DNA of 40,180 bases from assembly GCF_900188425.1 (NCBI RefSeq), contig NZ_FZON01000048.1, positions 1 through 40,180 on the forward strand, given 5' to 3'. Below are positions 26,153-34,924 of this stretch, in pieces (the stretch's first letter is position 1; every line of letters begins with the position of its first letter). Both the position numbers and the translations under genes were made by a program. The notes beneath the pieces were generated by a model. That model searched no databases. It saw only the letters and a list, made by a program, of their open reading frames with translations, and was not told the origin of the DNA. Source of the DNA: Antarctobacter heliothermus. Its GTDB lineage: Bacteria > Pseudomonadota > Alphaproteobacteria > Rhodobacterales > Rhodobacteraceae.

Positions 26153-26565
26153 GGACCGCCTCCATGTTTTGGGTCGGGGACTGGGGACCATAGGCAAGGG
26201 TGTAGGCACGCGGCAGGTGCCTGCGTCCCGTGCCGGGATCGACTGCGGGGGACCGGGAGAAAGGCCGCAATGGGTCGGGGGCTATTCTGCGTGCGATTGG
26301 CAAGTTCTTGTTTGAAATCAGCGACATGGACTGGCTCCCAGTTGATGCGGTTTCTCAAGTTAAACGCCACTATATCATATTTAGTGACGAATTGCGCCAT
26401 TTTTGGTGTTTGGTCACTTTTGGCTGACAATGGCTCACTACTGTTATATTTAAGGATTTCCGTTGACATTAGGGTAGTTTGGCGGGCAAATGAGGTGAAA
26501 TGGCAGGCAGTCGCGCCTATAAGTCCAGTTTTGAGAAAGTCATATATCCAGAGTGAGCCGGGCGC
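26153..26565. other. Intergenic region with AT-rich core
   Basis: This 413-bp divergent region lies between a small membrane-protein gene and a ribbon-helix-helix gene. Positions about 26330-26560 are markedly AT-rich compared with the rest of the window. They contain short repeated TTTTGG/TTTGG-type words near 26400-26430 and a TTGACA at 26463-26468. Frames on either strand here look non-coding. The region could hold the promoter and operator of the downstream regulator, or it could be acquired DNA. Confidence 0.5.
26463..26492 (+). promoter_or_regulatory. Possible promoter for the ribbon-helix-helix gene
   Basis: TTGACA (26463-26468) is a perfect -35 box. The best -10 at 17-18 bases (CAAATG around 26487) is poor, so the assignment is tentative. 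The ATG of the gene is about 75 bases downstream. Confidence 0.3.
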
Positions 26566-26820
26566 ATGTCCCGGAGATTGGCGTCAAGCATGGCCGCAGC
26601 CCGCGAAAAGGACCGCATCACGATTCGTTTGAATGGTGAGTTGGGGGAAATCATCAACGAACTGGTCGAAAAGACACCGGCGCAGTCGCCCACAGATGTG
26701 GTGCGCAGGGCGTTGGTCGTCTACCACCAGTTGGCGCAGGCCCATCTGGCCGGGTCACAATTGCTGATCATCACCGAAGAGCCTTCGGGTAACCGCAAGC
26801 GCGAGCCGATCTTTCTGTAG
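26566..26820 (+). CDS. Ribbon-helix-helix (CopG/Arc-type) DNA-binding protein
   Basis: The product is 84 residues. KDRITIRLNGELGEIINELVEKT followed by SPTDVVRRALVVYHQLAQAH fits the ribbon-helix-helix fold: a beta strand with alternating side chains, then two helices. The C-terminal LLIITEEPSGNRKREPIFL is typical of small bacterial members annotated as RHH or CopG regulators. ATG 26566 is used; an internal ATG at 26590 is an alternative start. There is no toxin gene next to it on either side, so it is probably not half of a standard toxin-antitoxin pair. It converges on the M19-family gene, with 17 bases between. Confidence 0.75.
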   Translation: MSRRLASSMAAAREKDRITIRLNGELGEIINELVEKTPAQSPTDVVRRALVVYHQLAQAHLAGSQLLIITEEPSGNRKREPIFL

Positions 26821-26837
26821 GTGATCTGTCGCGCGCG

Positions 26838-27818
26838 TCAGGCCGGTCCGAAACCTGTCTCATAAAACCGCAGCCAGTTGCCGCCAAGGATGCCCTCGGT
26901 CTCGCCCCGCGAGAATCCGACGTCCCGCAACCCGTCCCGGATGTTGTCCCAGTCTCGATTGTCTTGAAACCAGTCGGGCATCGGCGGAAAGCCGGGGGCC
27001 GATGCGGACCCTTCGCCATAGTCGATGCCCTTGGTCCAGCGCCCGACGCGCATCCATTCGACCACGCTGTCGGGCTGGTCCTGGCACAGGTCGCTGCCAA
27101 TCCCGAGGTTTTCGGCGCCGTAACGGTCTGCCGCCTCTGCCACCATCTCGCAAAAGCTGGTGAGGGTGCAGTTGGTGCCGCCCGCCAGGTGATGCGGATA
27201 GAGAGAAAAGCCCAGCATCCCGCCCGAATTGGTCAACGCGCGCAGGACCTCATCCGATTTGTTGCGCAGCGCGGTATGCCACCAGTCTGGGTTGGCATGG
27301 GTGATGGCAATGGGGCGGGTGGAATGGTCGATCGCTTCCAGCGTGGAGCGCTCTGCCGAATGGCTCATGTCGATCACAAGGCCGACTCGGTTCATCTCAG
27401 ACACCACGGCGCGGCCCATGCGGGTCAGGCCGGTGTCGTCTTCCTCATAGCAACCAGTCGCCAGCAGCGATTGGTTGTTGTACGTCAGTTGCATGAACCG
27501 CACGCCCATCTGGTGCACGATCTCGACCAGCCCGATGTCGTCCTCGATGGGGGACGGGTTCTGAAAGCCGAAGAAGACGGCGGTGCGCTTAGACTCTTGT
27601 GCCTCGCGCACATGATGCGCCTCTGTTCCGCGCAAGATCAGGTCGGGGAAACGCTCAAACCAACGGTTCCAGCGTTCAAGGTTGGCCACCATCTCCCGAA
27701 AGCTTTCGTGATAGGCGATGGTGACGTGGATCGCGTCCACCCCACCGGCGCGCAACTGACGAAAGACCTTTTCGGAGAAGTTGCAGTACTGGAGATTGTC
27801 GATAAGGGGCGCTGTCAT
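26838..27818 (-). CDS. M19 (renal dipeptidase) family protein with altered metal site
   Basis: The 326-residue protein is of the membrane-dipeptidase fold. HVTIAYHESFREMVANLERWNRWFERFPDLI opens it. The later SYNN-type block is TYNNQSLLATGCYEEDDTGLTRMG, and VIDMSHSAERSTLEAI carries H153. PIAITHANPDWW carries H174, and ENLGIGSDLCQDQP follows. Classical dipeptidases use an N-terminal HxD and a bridging glutamate for their two zincs. Here the N terminus reads LIDNLQYCNFS without HxD, and the glutamate position is FGFQNPSP with Q86. Only the two distal histidines remain visible, so standard dipeptidase activity is doubtful. Similar proteins are common in roseobacters under the dipeptidase name, as I recall. 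Confidence 0.82.
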   Translation of the reverse strand: MTAPLIDNLQYCNFSEKVFRQLRAGGVDAIHVTIAYHESFREMVANLERWNRWFERFPDLILRGTEAHHVREAQESKRTAVFFGFQNPSPIEDDIGLVEIVHQMGVRFMQLTYNNQSLLATGCYEEDDTGLTRMGRAVVSEMNRVGLVIDMSHSAERSTLEAIDHSTRPIAITHANPDWWHTALRNKSDEVLRALTNSGGMLGFSLYPHHLAGGTNCTLTSFCEMVAEAADRYGAENLGIGSDLCQDQPDSVVEWMRVGRWTKGIDYGEGSASAPGFPPMPDWFQDNRDWDNIRDGLRDVGFSRGETEGILGGNWLRFYETGFGPA

Positions 27819-28069
27819 GGCGTGACGCTAACGATGCCCGCCGGGCCGCGCAATGGTGGCAGGATTGCAAATGCTTGCGCGGTTGCGGAAATGCTGTATG
27901 AGCAGGGACATGATGACAATGGTCCAGATCCGACGAGGATAACACCTCTTGATCTCCTCGCCCCCCGTGTGGCGCGGGCGCGTCCGTTGAATCATAATCC
28001 CCTTACAACTTGACTCGGCCCAAGGCGCTTGCCACCAATCGGGCCTCTTATCCCCCTGAGGACAGCGAC

Positions 28070-29251
28070 ATGATCCCCTCCGTTCTGCCGACCTACAACC
28101 GCGCGCCCCTGCATTTCGTGAAGGGCGAAGGCTGCTGGCTGTTCGAGGAAGACGGGCGACGTTTTCTGGACCTCGGGTCCGGCATCGCCGTGAACGTGCT
28201 GGGCCATGCGCATTCGCCGCTGGTCGCGGCGCTGACCGAGCAGGCGAACAAGCTGTGGCATGTGTCCAACCTGTATGAGATCCCGCAACAGCAGGCGCTG
28301 GCGGACAGACTGGTCGAAACGACGTTTGCCGATACGGTTTTTTTCACCAACTCCGGGACCGAGGCCTGCGAACTGGCGGTCAAGATGGCGCGCAAGTACT
28401 GGTACGAAAAGGGCCACCCGGAAAAGACCGGCATCCTGACCTTTGATGGCTGTTTCCACGGTCGGTCCTCTGCTGCCATCGCGGCCTCCGGGTCGGACAA
28501 AATGGTCAAGGGCTTTGGCCCGGTGCTGGGCGGGTTCAAGACGCTGCCTTGGGGCGATCACGACGCATTGCACGCGGCGATCGACGACACCACGGGCGCG
28601 ATCCTGATCGAGCCGGTGCAGGGCGAGGGCGGCATCCGCACGCTGCCCGACCAATGCCTGAAGGGGCTGCGCGACTTGTGTGACGAAAAGGGTCTGCTGC
28701 TGATCCTTGATGAGGTGCAATGTGGTGTCGGACGCACCGGACGTCTGTTTGCCCATGAATGGGCGGGCATCACGCCGGATATCATGATGATCGCCAAGGG
28801 CATCGGCGGGGGCTTTCCTTTGGGGGCGGTGCTGGCCACGGAAGACGCCGCCTGCGGTATGGTCGCGGGCACCCACGGGTCGACCTATGGCGGCAACCCG
28901 CTGGGTTGCGCAGTGGGCAAGGCGGTGCTGGACATCGTGTCCGACCCTGACTTTCTCGACGATGTCCGCGCACGCGCGGGTCTGCTGCGGCAAAAACTGG
29001 AAGGGCTGGTTGCAGCGCATCCTGGTGTTTTCGAAGGCGTCCGAGGCTGCGGCATGATGCTGGGTCTCAAGTCCAAACTGCCGCCCGCGGATGTTGTCAA
29101 GGCCGGGTATGCTGCTGAGGTCATCACCGTCCCGGCGGCAGACAATATCGTGCGGCTGCTGCCGCCGCTGAACATCACCGAAGATGAGATTCAAGAGGCG
29201 TTCAACCGTCTCGACACCGCCGCCACTGCGCTGGAAAGCCAACCCGCCTGA
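28070..29251 (+). CDS. argD: Acetylornithine aminotransferase
   Basis: The 393-residue class III PLP aminotransferase converts N-acetylglutamate semialdehyde to N-acetylornithine in arginine synthesis. It may also act on succinyl-diaminopimelate or ornithine-like substrates. [47 protein letters not shown], and [15 protein letters not shown] with Schiff-base lysine K243 are all present, followed by [19 protein letters not shown] lies 7 bases before ATG 28070. It forms a unit with argF 90 bases downstream, although a dispersed repeat sits in the spacer. The intergenic region upstream, shared with the divergent M19 gene, shows no convincing promoter. Confidence 0.93.
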   Translation: MIPSVLPTYNRAPLHFVKGEGCWLFEEDGRRFLDLGSGIAVNVLGHAHSPLVAALTEQANKLWHVSNLYEIPQQQALADRLVETTFADTVFFTNSGTEACELAVKMARKYWYEKGHPEKTGILTFDGCFHGRSSAAIAASGSDKMVKGFGPVLGGFKTLPWGDHDALHAAIDDTTGAILIEPVQGEGGIRTLPDQCLKGLRDLCDEKGLLLILDEVQCGVGRTGRLFAHEWAGITPDIMMIAKGIGGGFPLGAVLATEDAACGMVAGTHGSTYGGNPLGCAVGKAVLDIVSDPDFLDDVRARAGLLRQKLEGLVAAHPGVFEGVRGCGMMLGLKSKLPPADVVKAGYAAEVITVPAADNIVRLLPPLNITEDEIQEAFNRLDTAATALESQPA

Positions 29252-29260
29252 GTGTTTTCG

Positions 29261-29313
29261 GGCCTGAAATATCTACGGGGAGACGCCGTCAGGCGACCGG
29301 GGGCAGCGCCCCC
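29261..29313 (+). repeat. 53-bp dispersed repeat, copy A (between argD and argF)
   Basis: It starts GGCCTGAAATATCTACGGGG and ends with the hairpin GGGGGC-AGC-GCCCCC (29299-29313). An inverted copy of the same length lies at 33186-33238, with the same ends and GGCCTGAA(A/G)TATC core. Read in this orientation, both copies are followed by C/A-rich sequence. Confidence 0.8.
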
Positions 29314-29341
29314 ATCCCCTTCAATAAAGAAGAAAAACGCG

Positions 29342-30268
29342 ATGAATCATTTCCTCGACATTCACAAGACCGACAAGCCCGATTTGCGGTCCATTATCGA
29401 CAACGCCATGGCGATGAAAACCGCCCGTCAGGGGCGGCCCAAGGCCGCCCCTGACGACGACCAGCCGCTGGCCGGTCGGATGGTCGCCCTCATCTTTGAA
29501 AAACCGTCGACCCGGACGCGGGTTTCGTTTGATGTGGGCGTGCGCCAGCTAGGCGGACAAAGCATGGTTTTGTCAGGCAACGAGATGCAGCTGGGTCACG
29601 GCGAGACCATCGCCGACACGGCCCGCGTGCTGTCGCGCTATGTCGATCTGATCATGATCCGGACGTTTGACGAGTCGGTGCTGGATGAAATGTCCGAATA
29701 TGCCAGCGTGCCGGTGATCAACGGGCTGACCGACAGGTCGCATCCCTGTCAGATCATGGCCGACATCCAGACATTCGAAGAGCATCGCGGCCCGATTGCC
29801 GGAAAAAAGGTGGTCTGGTGCGGTGACGGCAACAATGTCTGCACCTCGTTCCTGCATGCCGCCGGGCAGTTTGGTTTTGACCTGACCTTTTCCGGTCCGG
29901 TGCAACTGGACCCCGAGATGGAATCCGTGGGCTGGGCGCGCAATGAGGGCCGGACCATCACTATTGAACGCGATGCGATCAAGGCGGTCGAGGGTGCGGA
30001 TCTGATCGTCACGGACACTTGGGTGTCGATGCACGACGCCCAAAGCTCGCGCGAGCGGCGGCACAACATGCTGCGCCCGTATCAGGTGAACGCCCGCCTG
30101 ATGGAGGCGGCCAAACCCGACGCACTGTTCATGCATTGCCTGCCCGCGCACCGCGAGGAAGAGGTGACATCCGAGGTCATGGACGGCCCGAACTCTGTCA
30201 TCTGGGATGAGGCAGAGAACCGCCTGCACGCGCAGAAGGCCATCATGCGTTGGTGTCTGGACGTCTGA
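29342..30268 (+). CDS. argF: Ornithine carbamoyltransferase
   Basis: This 308-residue enzyme makes citrulline from ornithine and carbamoyl phosphate. The carbamoyl-phosphate site is [14 protein letters not shown] (STRTR at 56-60). [17 protein letters not shown] and the ornithine-binding [16 protein letters not shown] block follow. DTWVSMHD is the SMG-type loop region. ATG 29342 follows an AAGAAGAAAAACGCG leader and gives the family N terminus ([17 protein letters not shown]). Together with argD it indicates an arginine-biosynthesis pair. Confidence 0.96.
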   Translation: MNHFLDIHKTDKPDLRSIIDNAMAMKTARQGRPKAAPDDDQPLAGRMVALIFEKPSTRTRVSFDVGVRQLGGQSMVLSGNEMQLGHGETIADTARVLSRYVDLIMIRTFDESVLDEMSEYASVPVINGLTDRSHPCQIMADIQTFEEHRGPIAGKKVVWCGDGNNVCTSFLHAAGQFGFDLTFSGPVQLDPEMESVGWARNEGRTITIERDAIKAVEGADLIVTDTWVSMHDAQSSRERRHNMLRPYQVNARLMEAAKPDALFMHCLPAHREEEVTSEVMDGPNSVIWDEAENRLHAQKAIMRWCLDV

Positions 30269-30679
30269 CGGCGGTCTTTCACGCGCCCCGACTGCCGCGC
30301 CTGCGCGCGCCAGCGGCCCGCCCTTCAGCCACGCTGCGACCTTGGCGTGCCGTCTGGCAGGGCGGCGGTCTACTCGGGGAACAGAGCGATACCCTGTCGG
30401 ATGGTATGGGCGCTGAAACGGCGACGCCGCAGTCCTTGCCGTAGGTCACGACCTGCCCATTCCTGCCGGGCGTGGGCAGGATGGCGTTGCAGGTCGGGCC
30501 CTCGACCTGGGCCCGATCTGGCGATGACATGCGTGGCGATGGCAGCAGTGTACGACCATCGGCACGCTGGGCATCTGGCAAGTGACGGTCTCGCAGGCAT
30601 TGAGGCCCAGAGCATGAGGTGTCTCGTTTTGATCCGGCTAGAGTACCATATTGCCATGGCTGCAGGAACGCGGTGAGCT
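30269..30679 (-). pseudogene. 411-bp spacer with coding-like but frame-broken minus-strand segments
   Basis: On the minus strand, a stretch at about 30420-30520 reads with very high third-position GC (VEGPTCNAILPTPGRNGQ, then VVTYGKDCGVAVS). A stretch at about 30530-30600 has the same codon character in a different frame (ACETVTCQMPSVPMVV). A third frame looks coding-like near 30290-30350 (HAKVAAWLKGGPLARAG). No continuous gene is possible, so this may be a frameshifted remnant of a small cysteine-containing exported protein. No family is recognised, and it might simply be high-GC noise. Confidence 0.3.
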
Positions 30680-33139
30680 TCAGGTGCCGCGCGGCTTGGC
30701 CCGCAATGTGGGATCCGCCTGTGTCGGGTCTTCTGGCCAGGGGTGCCGGGGATAGCGCGCCCGCATGTCCTTGCGCACATCCGCATAAGAGCCGGACCAG
30801 AAGCCGGGCAGGTCCATGGTTGTCTGGACCGGGCGATGGGCGGGAGACAGCAGGGTAACCTTCAGCGGCGTTCGGCCCACCATCGGATGCGTCTTCTGGC
30901 CAAAGAGTTCTTGCAGGCGAAGACTGATTTCCGGATGGTCGCCGGAATAGTCGATCGGAATCTGGCGGCCAAGTGGTGTGGTGAAATGAGCGGGCGTGAC
31001 GGACTCCAGTGACTGGAGTTGGTTCCAATCCAGCATTGCGCGAAGGGCGGGCAAAAGATCGAGCCGTTTCCAGTCGGCGGCGCTGCGCACGCCGGTCAGG
31101 TAGGGCAACAGCCAGGTGTCGATGGTGCCAAGCAGTGCCTCCGGGGACATGTCCGGCAAGTCTTGACCGGCGTCCCGCGCCAATGCCACTCGGGCGGTAA
31201 ACCGGCGTTCGGCGTCCGACAGCGTGATGCCGAGGTCGCGGACGCCGTCAAGCATGGCGCGGGCAAGCGCTATGTCGGGGGCATCTTTCCAGATGCGGTC
31301 GTCCAGCGCGATTGCCCCCAACCGTTCCTGTTGCCGCGCGATGACACGGCGGTCGCGTTTCGACCATTCGCAGAGGTCGGTCCAGGTGATCCGTTCCTCG
31401 AACAGCGTGCGGATTTCGGCAAGGGAGATGGCAATGGCTTGCCGGATCTTTGCTTCACGCGGGTTGCCGTCCGTGTCGGTGACGACGACCAACCGCTCTT
31501 TGGCCAGTGGATCGTGATCCTCCATGACCGCGCCTTTGCCTCCGGACAATTGGTAGCGTGCGCTGTCGCCCGCGCGGCGCAGACCGATCCGATCCGGATA
31601 GGCCAGAGCCGCCATTTCGGCAGCGGTATAATTCTCTTTTGGGGCAGGACGTTCAGGGGCACGTTTCATGCTTTTGGTGAGGCGTCTGGCCTCTGTCTTG
31701 ATCCGTTCCAGCGCGGCGCGGTTGATTTGTTCGGGACGCCGCCGCGAAAATCCCTGTGAATCACGCAGAGCATCGAGCCGTAGCGAGAGGTCCGAGGATG
31801 CCCCTGTGAGTGGATCGCGATCAGACAAGAGGGCCGCCAGATTGACCGCGTCTTGGCCGCAAAGAGTCAGCATATGTGCAAGTCTTGGATGGAGGGGGAG
31901 CCTGCATAGAGCCCGTCCATGGGCTGTGATCAGCATCTCTGCATCCAATGCGCCCAACATTTGCAACAGCGCCTGGGCCTCGGCGCAGGCGCGTTCCGGC
32001 GGCGGCGTCAGAAAGGGTAATTGCGCCGAATCTGCCCCCCAGAGAGCGATTTCAAGCAGGAGACCGGCCAGATCTGCATTTTCGATTTCCGCAGGCGGGA
32101 AGGGGCTTAGCCCGCCTTCTTCACCCTTTGTCCAAAGTCGATATGCCACGCCGGGGGCAATACGGCCCGCACGTCCAGCGCGCTGGGTCGCTTCGGCGCG
32201 GGTGACACGTTCAGTCACCAGCCGGGACATGCCGGACCCGGGGTCGAACCGTGCGCGGCGGGCCTTGCCGCCGTCGACAACGACGCGGATATCCTCAATC
32301 GTGAGCGAGGTTTCCGCTATGGATGTGGCAAGCACCAGCTTGCGGCCGGTTTGCTCTGGACGGATGGCCGCGCGTTGGGCCGAAAGATCCATCGCCCCGA
32401 ATAGCGGGCGCAAGTGGGTGTCGGGCGGCAGGCGAGATTTCAGCAGTGCCTCGGTGCGGCGAATCTCACCCTCGCCGGGAAGGAAGGCCAAGATGCCGCC
32501 TTGGGTTTCCTGATGCGCCTGAAAGATGAGATCGGCCAGAGCCGTGTCGAACCGGGTGCGTTTTGCCAGCGGCTGCGGCAGCCAGCGGGTATCGACCGGG
32601 AAGGCACGGCCCTGCGATGTGATGACGGGAGCCTGCATTAAATCCGCCACCGGCTGGGCGTCCAGCGTCGCTGACATGGCGATCAGGATCAGATCGTCCC
32701 GCAGGGCGTCCGTGATTTCGAGGCACAGCGCGAGGCCAAAGTCGGCATTCAGAGAGCGTTCGTGAAATTCATCAAACAGAACCGCGCCGACGCCGGTCAG
32801 TTCCGGATCGGACTGGATCATGCGGGTCAGGATGCCCTCTGTCACAACTTCGATGCGTGTCCGTTTCGAGACTTTGGAATCGCCCCGGATCCGGTAGCCG
32901 ACGATTCCGCCCGGGGATTCGCCCAGTTGTTCGGCCAGACGCTGTGCGGCGGCGCGCGCGGCAAGACGGCGGGGTTCCAGCATGACTATGCGGCCATCGG
33001 TCAAACGCGCGTCAAGCAATGCAAGCGGGACACGGGTTGTCTTGCCCGCGCCGGGCGGGGCCTGCAGGACGGCACGGCCGCAGGCGCGCAGGGCGGCCAT
33101 GAGATCCGGCAGGGCGTCTTCGATGGGGAGGCGTGTCAT
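30680..33139 (-). CDS. hrpB: DEAH-type ATP-dependent RNA helicase HrpB
   Basis: The 819-residue protein has Walker A QAPPGAGKTTRVPLAL (GAGKT at 30-34), motif Ia EPRRLAARAAAQR, and Walker B LFDEFHERSL (DEFH, the HrpB variant of DEAH). SAT in IAMSATLD and motif VI AEATQRAGRAGRIAPG follow. HrpB-specific C-terminal sequence includes GVRSAADWKRLDLLPAL and the terminal GFWSGSYADVRKDMRARYPRHPWPED. Length is normal for the family. The physiological role is poorly defined; it is linked to RNA metabolism. It is divergent from meaB, with a dispersed repeat in the spacer. Confidence 0.95.
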   Translation of the reverse strand: MTRLPIEDALPDLMAALRACGRAVLQAPPGAGKTTRVPLALLDARLTDGRIVMLEPRRLAARAAAQRLAEQLGESPGGIVGYRIRGDSKVSKRTRIEVVTEGILTRMIQSDPELTGVGAVLFDEFHERSLNADFGLALCLEITDALRDDLILIAMSATLDAQPVADLMQAPVITSQGRAFPVDTRWLPQPLAKRTRFDTALADLIFQAHQETQGGILAFLPGEGEIRRTEALLKSRLPPDTHLRPLFGAMDLSAQRAAIRPEQTGRKLVLATSIAETSLTIEDIRVVVDGGKARRARFDPGSGMSRLVTERVTRAEATQRAGRAGRIAPGVAYRLWTKGEEGGLSPFPPAEIENADLAGLLLEIALWGADSAQLPFLTPPPERACAEAQALLQMLGALDAEMLITAHGRALCRLPLHPRLAHMLTLCGQDAVNLAALLSDRDPLTGASSDLSLRLDALRDSQGFSRRRPEQINRAALERIKTEARRLTKSMKRAPERPAPKENYTAAEMAALAYPDRIGLRRAGDSARYQLSGGKGAVMEDHDPLAKERLVVVTDTDGNPREAKIRQAIAISLAEIRTLFEERITWTDLCEWSKRDRRVIARQQERLGAIALDDRIWKDAPDIALARAMLDGVRDLGITLSDAERRFTARVALARDAGQDLPDMSPEALLGTIDTWLLPYLTGVRSAADWKRLDLLPALRAMLDWNQLQSLESVTPAHFTTPLGRQIPIDYSGDHPEISLRLQELFGQKTHPMVGRTPLKVTLLSPAHRPVQTTMDLPGFWSGSYADVRKDMRARYPRHPWPEDPTQADPTLRAKPRGT

Positions 33140-33185
33140 GGGGTCGCTTTAGCCGATGGGGCGGGCGTTTGGCCAGTGAGGGCAA

Positions 33186-33238
33186 GGGGGCGCTGCCCCC
33201 GTCTCCCTGTGGTCGACTCCCCCGGGATACTTCAGGCC
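33186..33238 (-). repeat. 53-bp dispersed repeat, copy B (between hrpB and meaB), inverted relative to copy A
   Basis: Read on the minus strand it starts GGCCTGAAGTATCCCGGGGG and ends with GGGGGC-AGC-GCCCCC. It has the same boundaries and length as copy A at 29261-29313. The middle 20 bases are less conserved. Confidence 0.8.
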
Positions 33239-33294
33239 AGAAGAAGCTGAAGCGTGGTCTGGACTTTTATTGGTGCGCGCGGGATGAAACAGGG

Positions 33295-34275
33295 ATGGAT
33301 ATTGACGACCTCAAGACCCGCATCCTGGCGGGCGAACGGCGGGCGCTGGCCCGGGCGATCACACTGGTGGAAAGCGGGCGGGCGGATCATCGTGCGCAGG
33401 CGCTGCATCTGCTGGAAGGTTTGAAAGGACATGGCCGCGAAGCCTTGCGCGTGGGGCTGTCGGGGACGCCGGGGGTGGGCAAGTCCACCTTTATCGAAAC
33501 TTTTGGTCTGATGCTGACGGCGCAGGGGCTGAAGGTTGCGGTTCTGGCGGTCGATCCGTCGTCGGCCCGGTCCGGCGGATCGATTCTGGGGGACAAGACG
33601 CGGATGGAGCGGCTGTCGCGGGATCGCAATGCGTTTATCCGGCCGTCCCCGTCGCAAACGCAACTTGGCGGGGTGGCGCGGCGTACACGCGAGGCAACAG
33701 ACCTGTGCGAAGCGGCGGGGTTCGACGTTGTGTTGATCGAGACCGTGGGGGTCGGACAGTCGGAAACCATGGTGGCCGAGATGTCGGATCTGTTCCTGTT
33801 GCTGCTGGCACCTGCGGGCGGGGATGAATTGCAGGGCGTCAAGCGCGGCATCATGGAAATGGCCGATATCCTGCTGGTCAACAAGGCGGATGGGGATCTG
33901 AAAGCGACGGCGCTGCGGACCTGTGCCGATTATGCCGGGGCGTTGCGTCTGTTGCGCAAACGCCCGCAAGACCCCGAGGGCTTTCCCAAGGCGATGACCG
34001 TATCAGCGCTGGAGGACACCGGGCTGGCGAAGGCCTGGGATGAGATGCAGTCCCTTGCGGAATGGCGGCGCGACACTGGCCATTTCGCGGCGCGGCGTGC
34101 GGCGCAGGCGCGATTCTGGTTCAATGCGGAGGTGCGCGAGCGTTTGTTGGCGCGATTGTCCCGTGAACCTGTGAAAGGGGCGATGGCGGCGTTGGCGCGG
34201 CAGGTTGAGGCAGGCGATCTGACACCCACCGCGGCGGCAGAGGAGTTGTTGCGCGATCACTTGCAGATGGACTGA
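33295..34275 (+). CDS. meaB: Methylmalonyl-CoA mutase-associated GTPase MeaB
   Basis: The 326-residue G3E-family GTPase protects and loads adenosylcobalamin in methylmalonyl-CoA mutase. Walker A is SGTPGVGKSTFIE (57-65). VLAVDPSSARSGGSILGDKTRM, VLIETVGVGQSETMV (switch and DxxG equivalents) and LLVNKADGD are all characteristic. The ATG at 33295 opens MDIDDLKTRILAGERRALARAI, the standard N terminus. No mutase gene is in the window, so in this organism meaB is uncoupled from mcm; a role with ethylmalonyl-CoA pathway mutases is equally possible. Confidence 0.95.
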   Translation: MDIDDLKTRILAGERRALARAITLVESGRADHRAQALHLLEGLKGHGREALRVGLSGTPGVGKSTFIETFGLMLTAQGLKVAVLAVDPSSARSGGSILGDKTRMERLSRDRNAFIRPSPSQTQLGGVARRTREATDLCEAAGFDVVLIETVGVGQSETMVAEMSDLFLLLLAPAGGDELQGVKRGIMEMADILLVNKADGDLKATALRTCADYAGALRLLRKRPQDPEGFPKAMTVSALEDTGLAKAWDEMQSLAEWRRDTGHFAARRAAQARFWFNAEVRERLLARLSREPVKGAMAALARQVEAGDLTPTAAAEELLRDHLQMD

Positions 34276-34366
34276 TTGCGGGGTCGCAGATGGGGCGTGG
34301 CTCGGGGCGGTGCCAATGCGGCTGCGCAAAGCCGCAGGTCGGCACTTGATGAATCGCAACAGGCCC

Positions 34367-34395
34367 TTGACGAACCCTGCGCATCTGCATATGCA
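34367..34395 (+). promoter_or_regulatory. Putative sigma-70 promoter of rpmB
   Basis: TTGACG (34367-34372) and TATGCA (34390-34395) are spaced by 17 bases. The promoter lies in the 257-bp gap between meaB and rpmB, about 130 bases before the ATG. Confidence 0.5.
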
Positions 34396-34532
34396 CCGTC
34401 GAACCAGATTCCGGGCGCCCCCCGATCCAACAAACGGGCGGCGCCTTTTGATATTGGCAGGGCGGAACCTCCCCCTGCATGGATGAGACCGGCGGGGCAA
34501 AGGCCTTGCCACCAGTGGATGAGGACGAACCG

Positions 34533-34820
34533 ATGTCGCGTGTGTGCGAACTGACCGGCAAAGGCCCCATGGTGGGCAACAATGTGAGCCACGCCAACAA
34601 CAGGACCCGGCGCCGTTTTCTGCCGAACCTGAATGACGTGACCCTCCAGTCCGAGACTTTGGGCCGTGGCGTCAAGCTGCGCATTTCTGCCCATGCTCTG
34701 CGGTCGGTTGACCACCGTGGCGGTCTGGACAAGTTCCTGGCCAAGGCGAAAGATACCGAGCTTTCGGATCGCGCCCTGAAGGTCAAGAAAGAGATCAAGA
34801 CAGCACAGGCTGACGCCTGA
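34533..34820 (+). CDS. rpmB: 50S ribosomal protein L28
   Basis: The 95-residue ribosomal protein has [33 protein letters not shown] and [25 protein letters not shown]. No zinc-binding CxxC pairs remain, so this is the zinc-independent form. ATG 34533 gives the standard N terminus. The gene has its own promoter candidate and a clear intrinsic terminator, so it is probably transcribed alone. Confidence 0.97.
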   Translation: MSRVCELTGKGPMVGNNVSHANNRTRRRFLPNLNDVTLQSETLGRGVKLRISAHALRSVDHRGGLDKFLAKAKDTELSDRALKVKKEIKTAQADA

Positions 34821-34847
34821 AGCTATCTGACGATGGACAGTGATAGC

Positions 34848-34884
34848 AGCCTCGCGCCAACTGGTGCGGGGCTGTTTCCTTTTG
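34848..34884 (+). terminator. Intrinsic terminator of rpmB
   Basis: AGCCTCGCGCC (34848-34858) pairs with GGTGCGGGGCT (34863-34873) over 11 bp, two of them G-T pairs, with loop AACT. GTTTCCTTTTG follows. It is the best canonical terminator in the window. Confidence 0.85.
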
Positions 34885-34924
34885 TCGCTTTGGTCACATC
34901 TGACAATGCCAATATATCGAGCGC

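Noticed and set aside
26029-26469. 146-residue minus-strand open frame
   Set aside because: It overlaps the small membrane-protein gene in another frame, and its composition changes halfway from AT-rich to Pro/Arg-rich, typical of a chance frame.
29299-29313. GGGGGCAGCGCCCCC as a simple transcription terminator of argD
   Set aside because: No T-run follows, and the same hairpin is the end of a longer repeat found elsewhere in the window; termination is possible but not the primary explanation.
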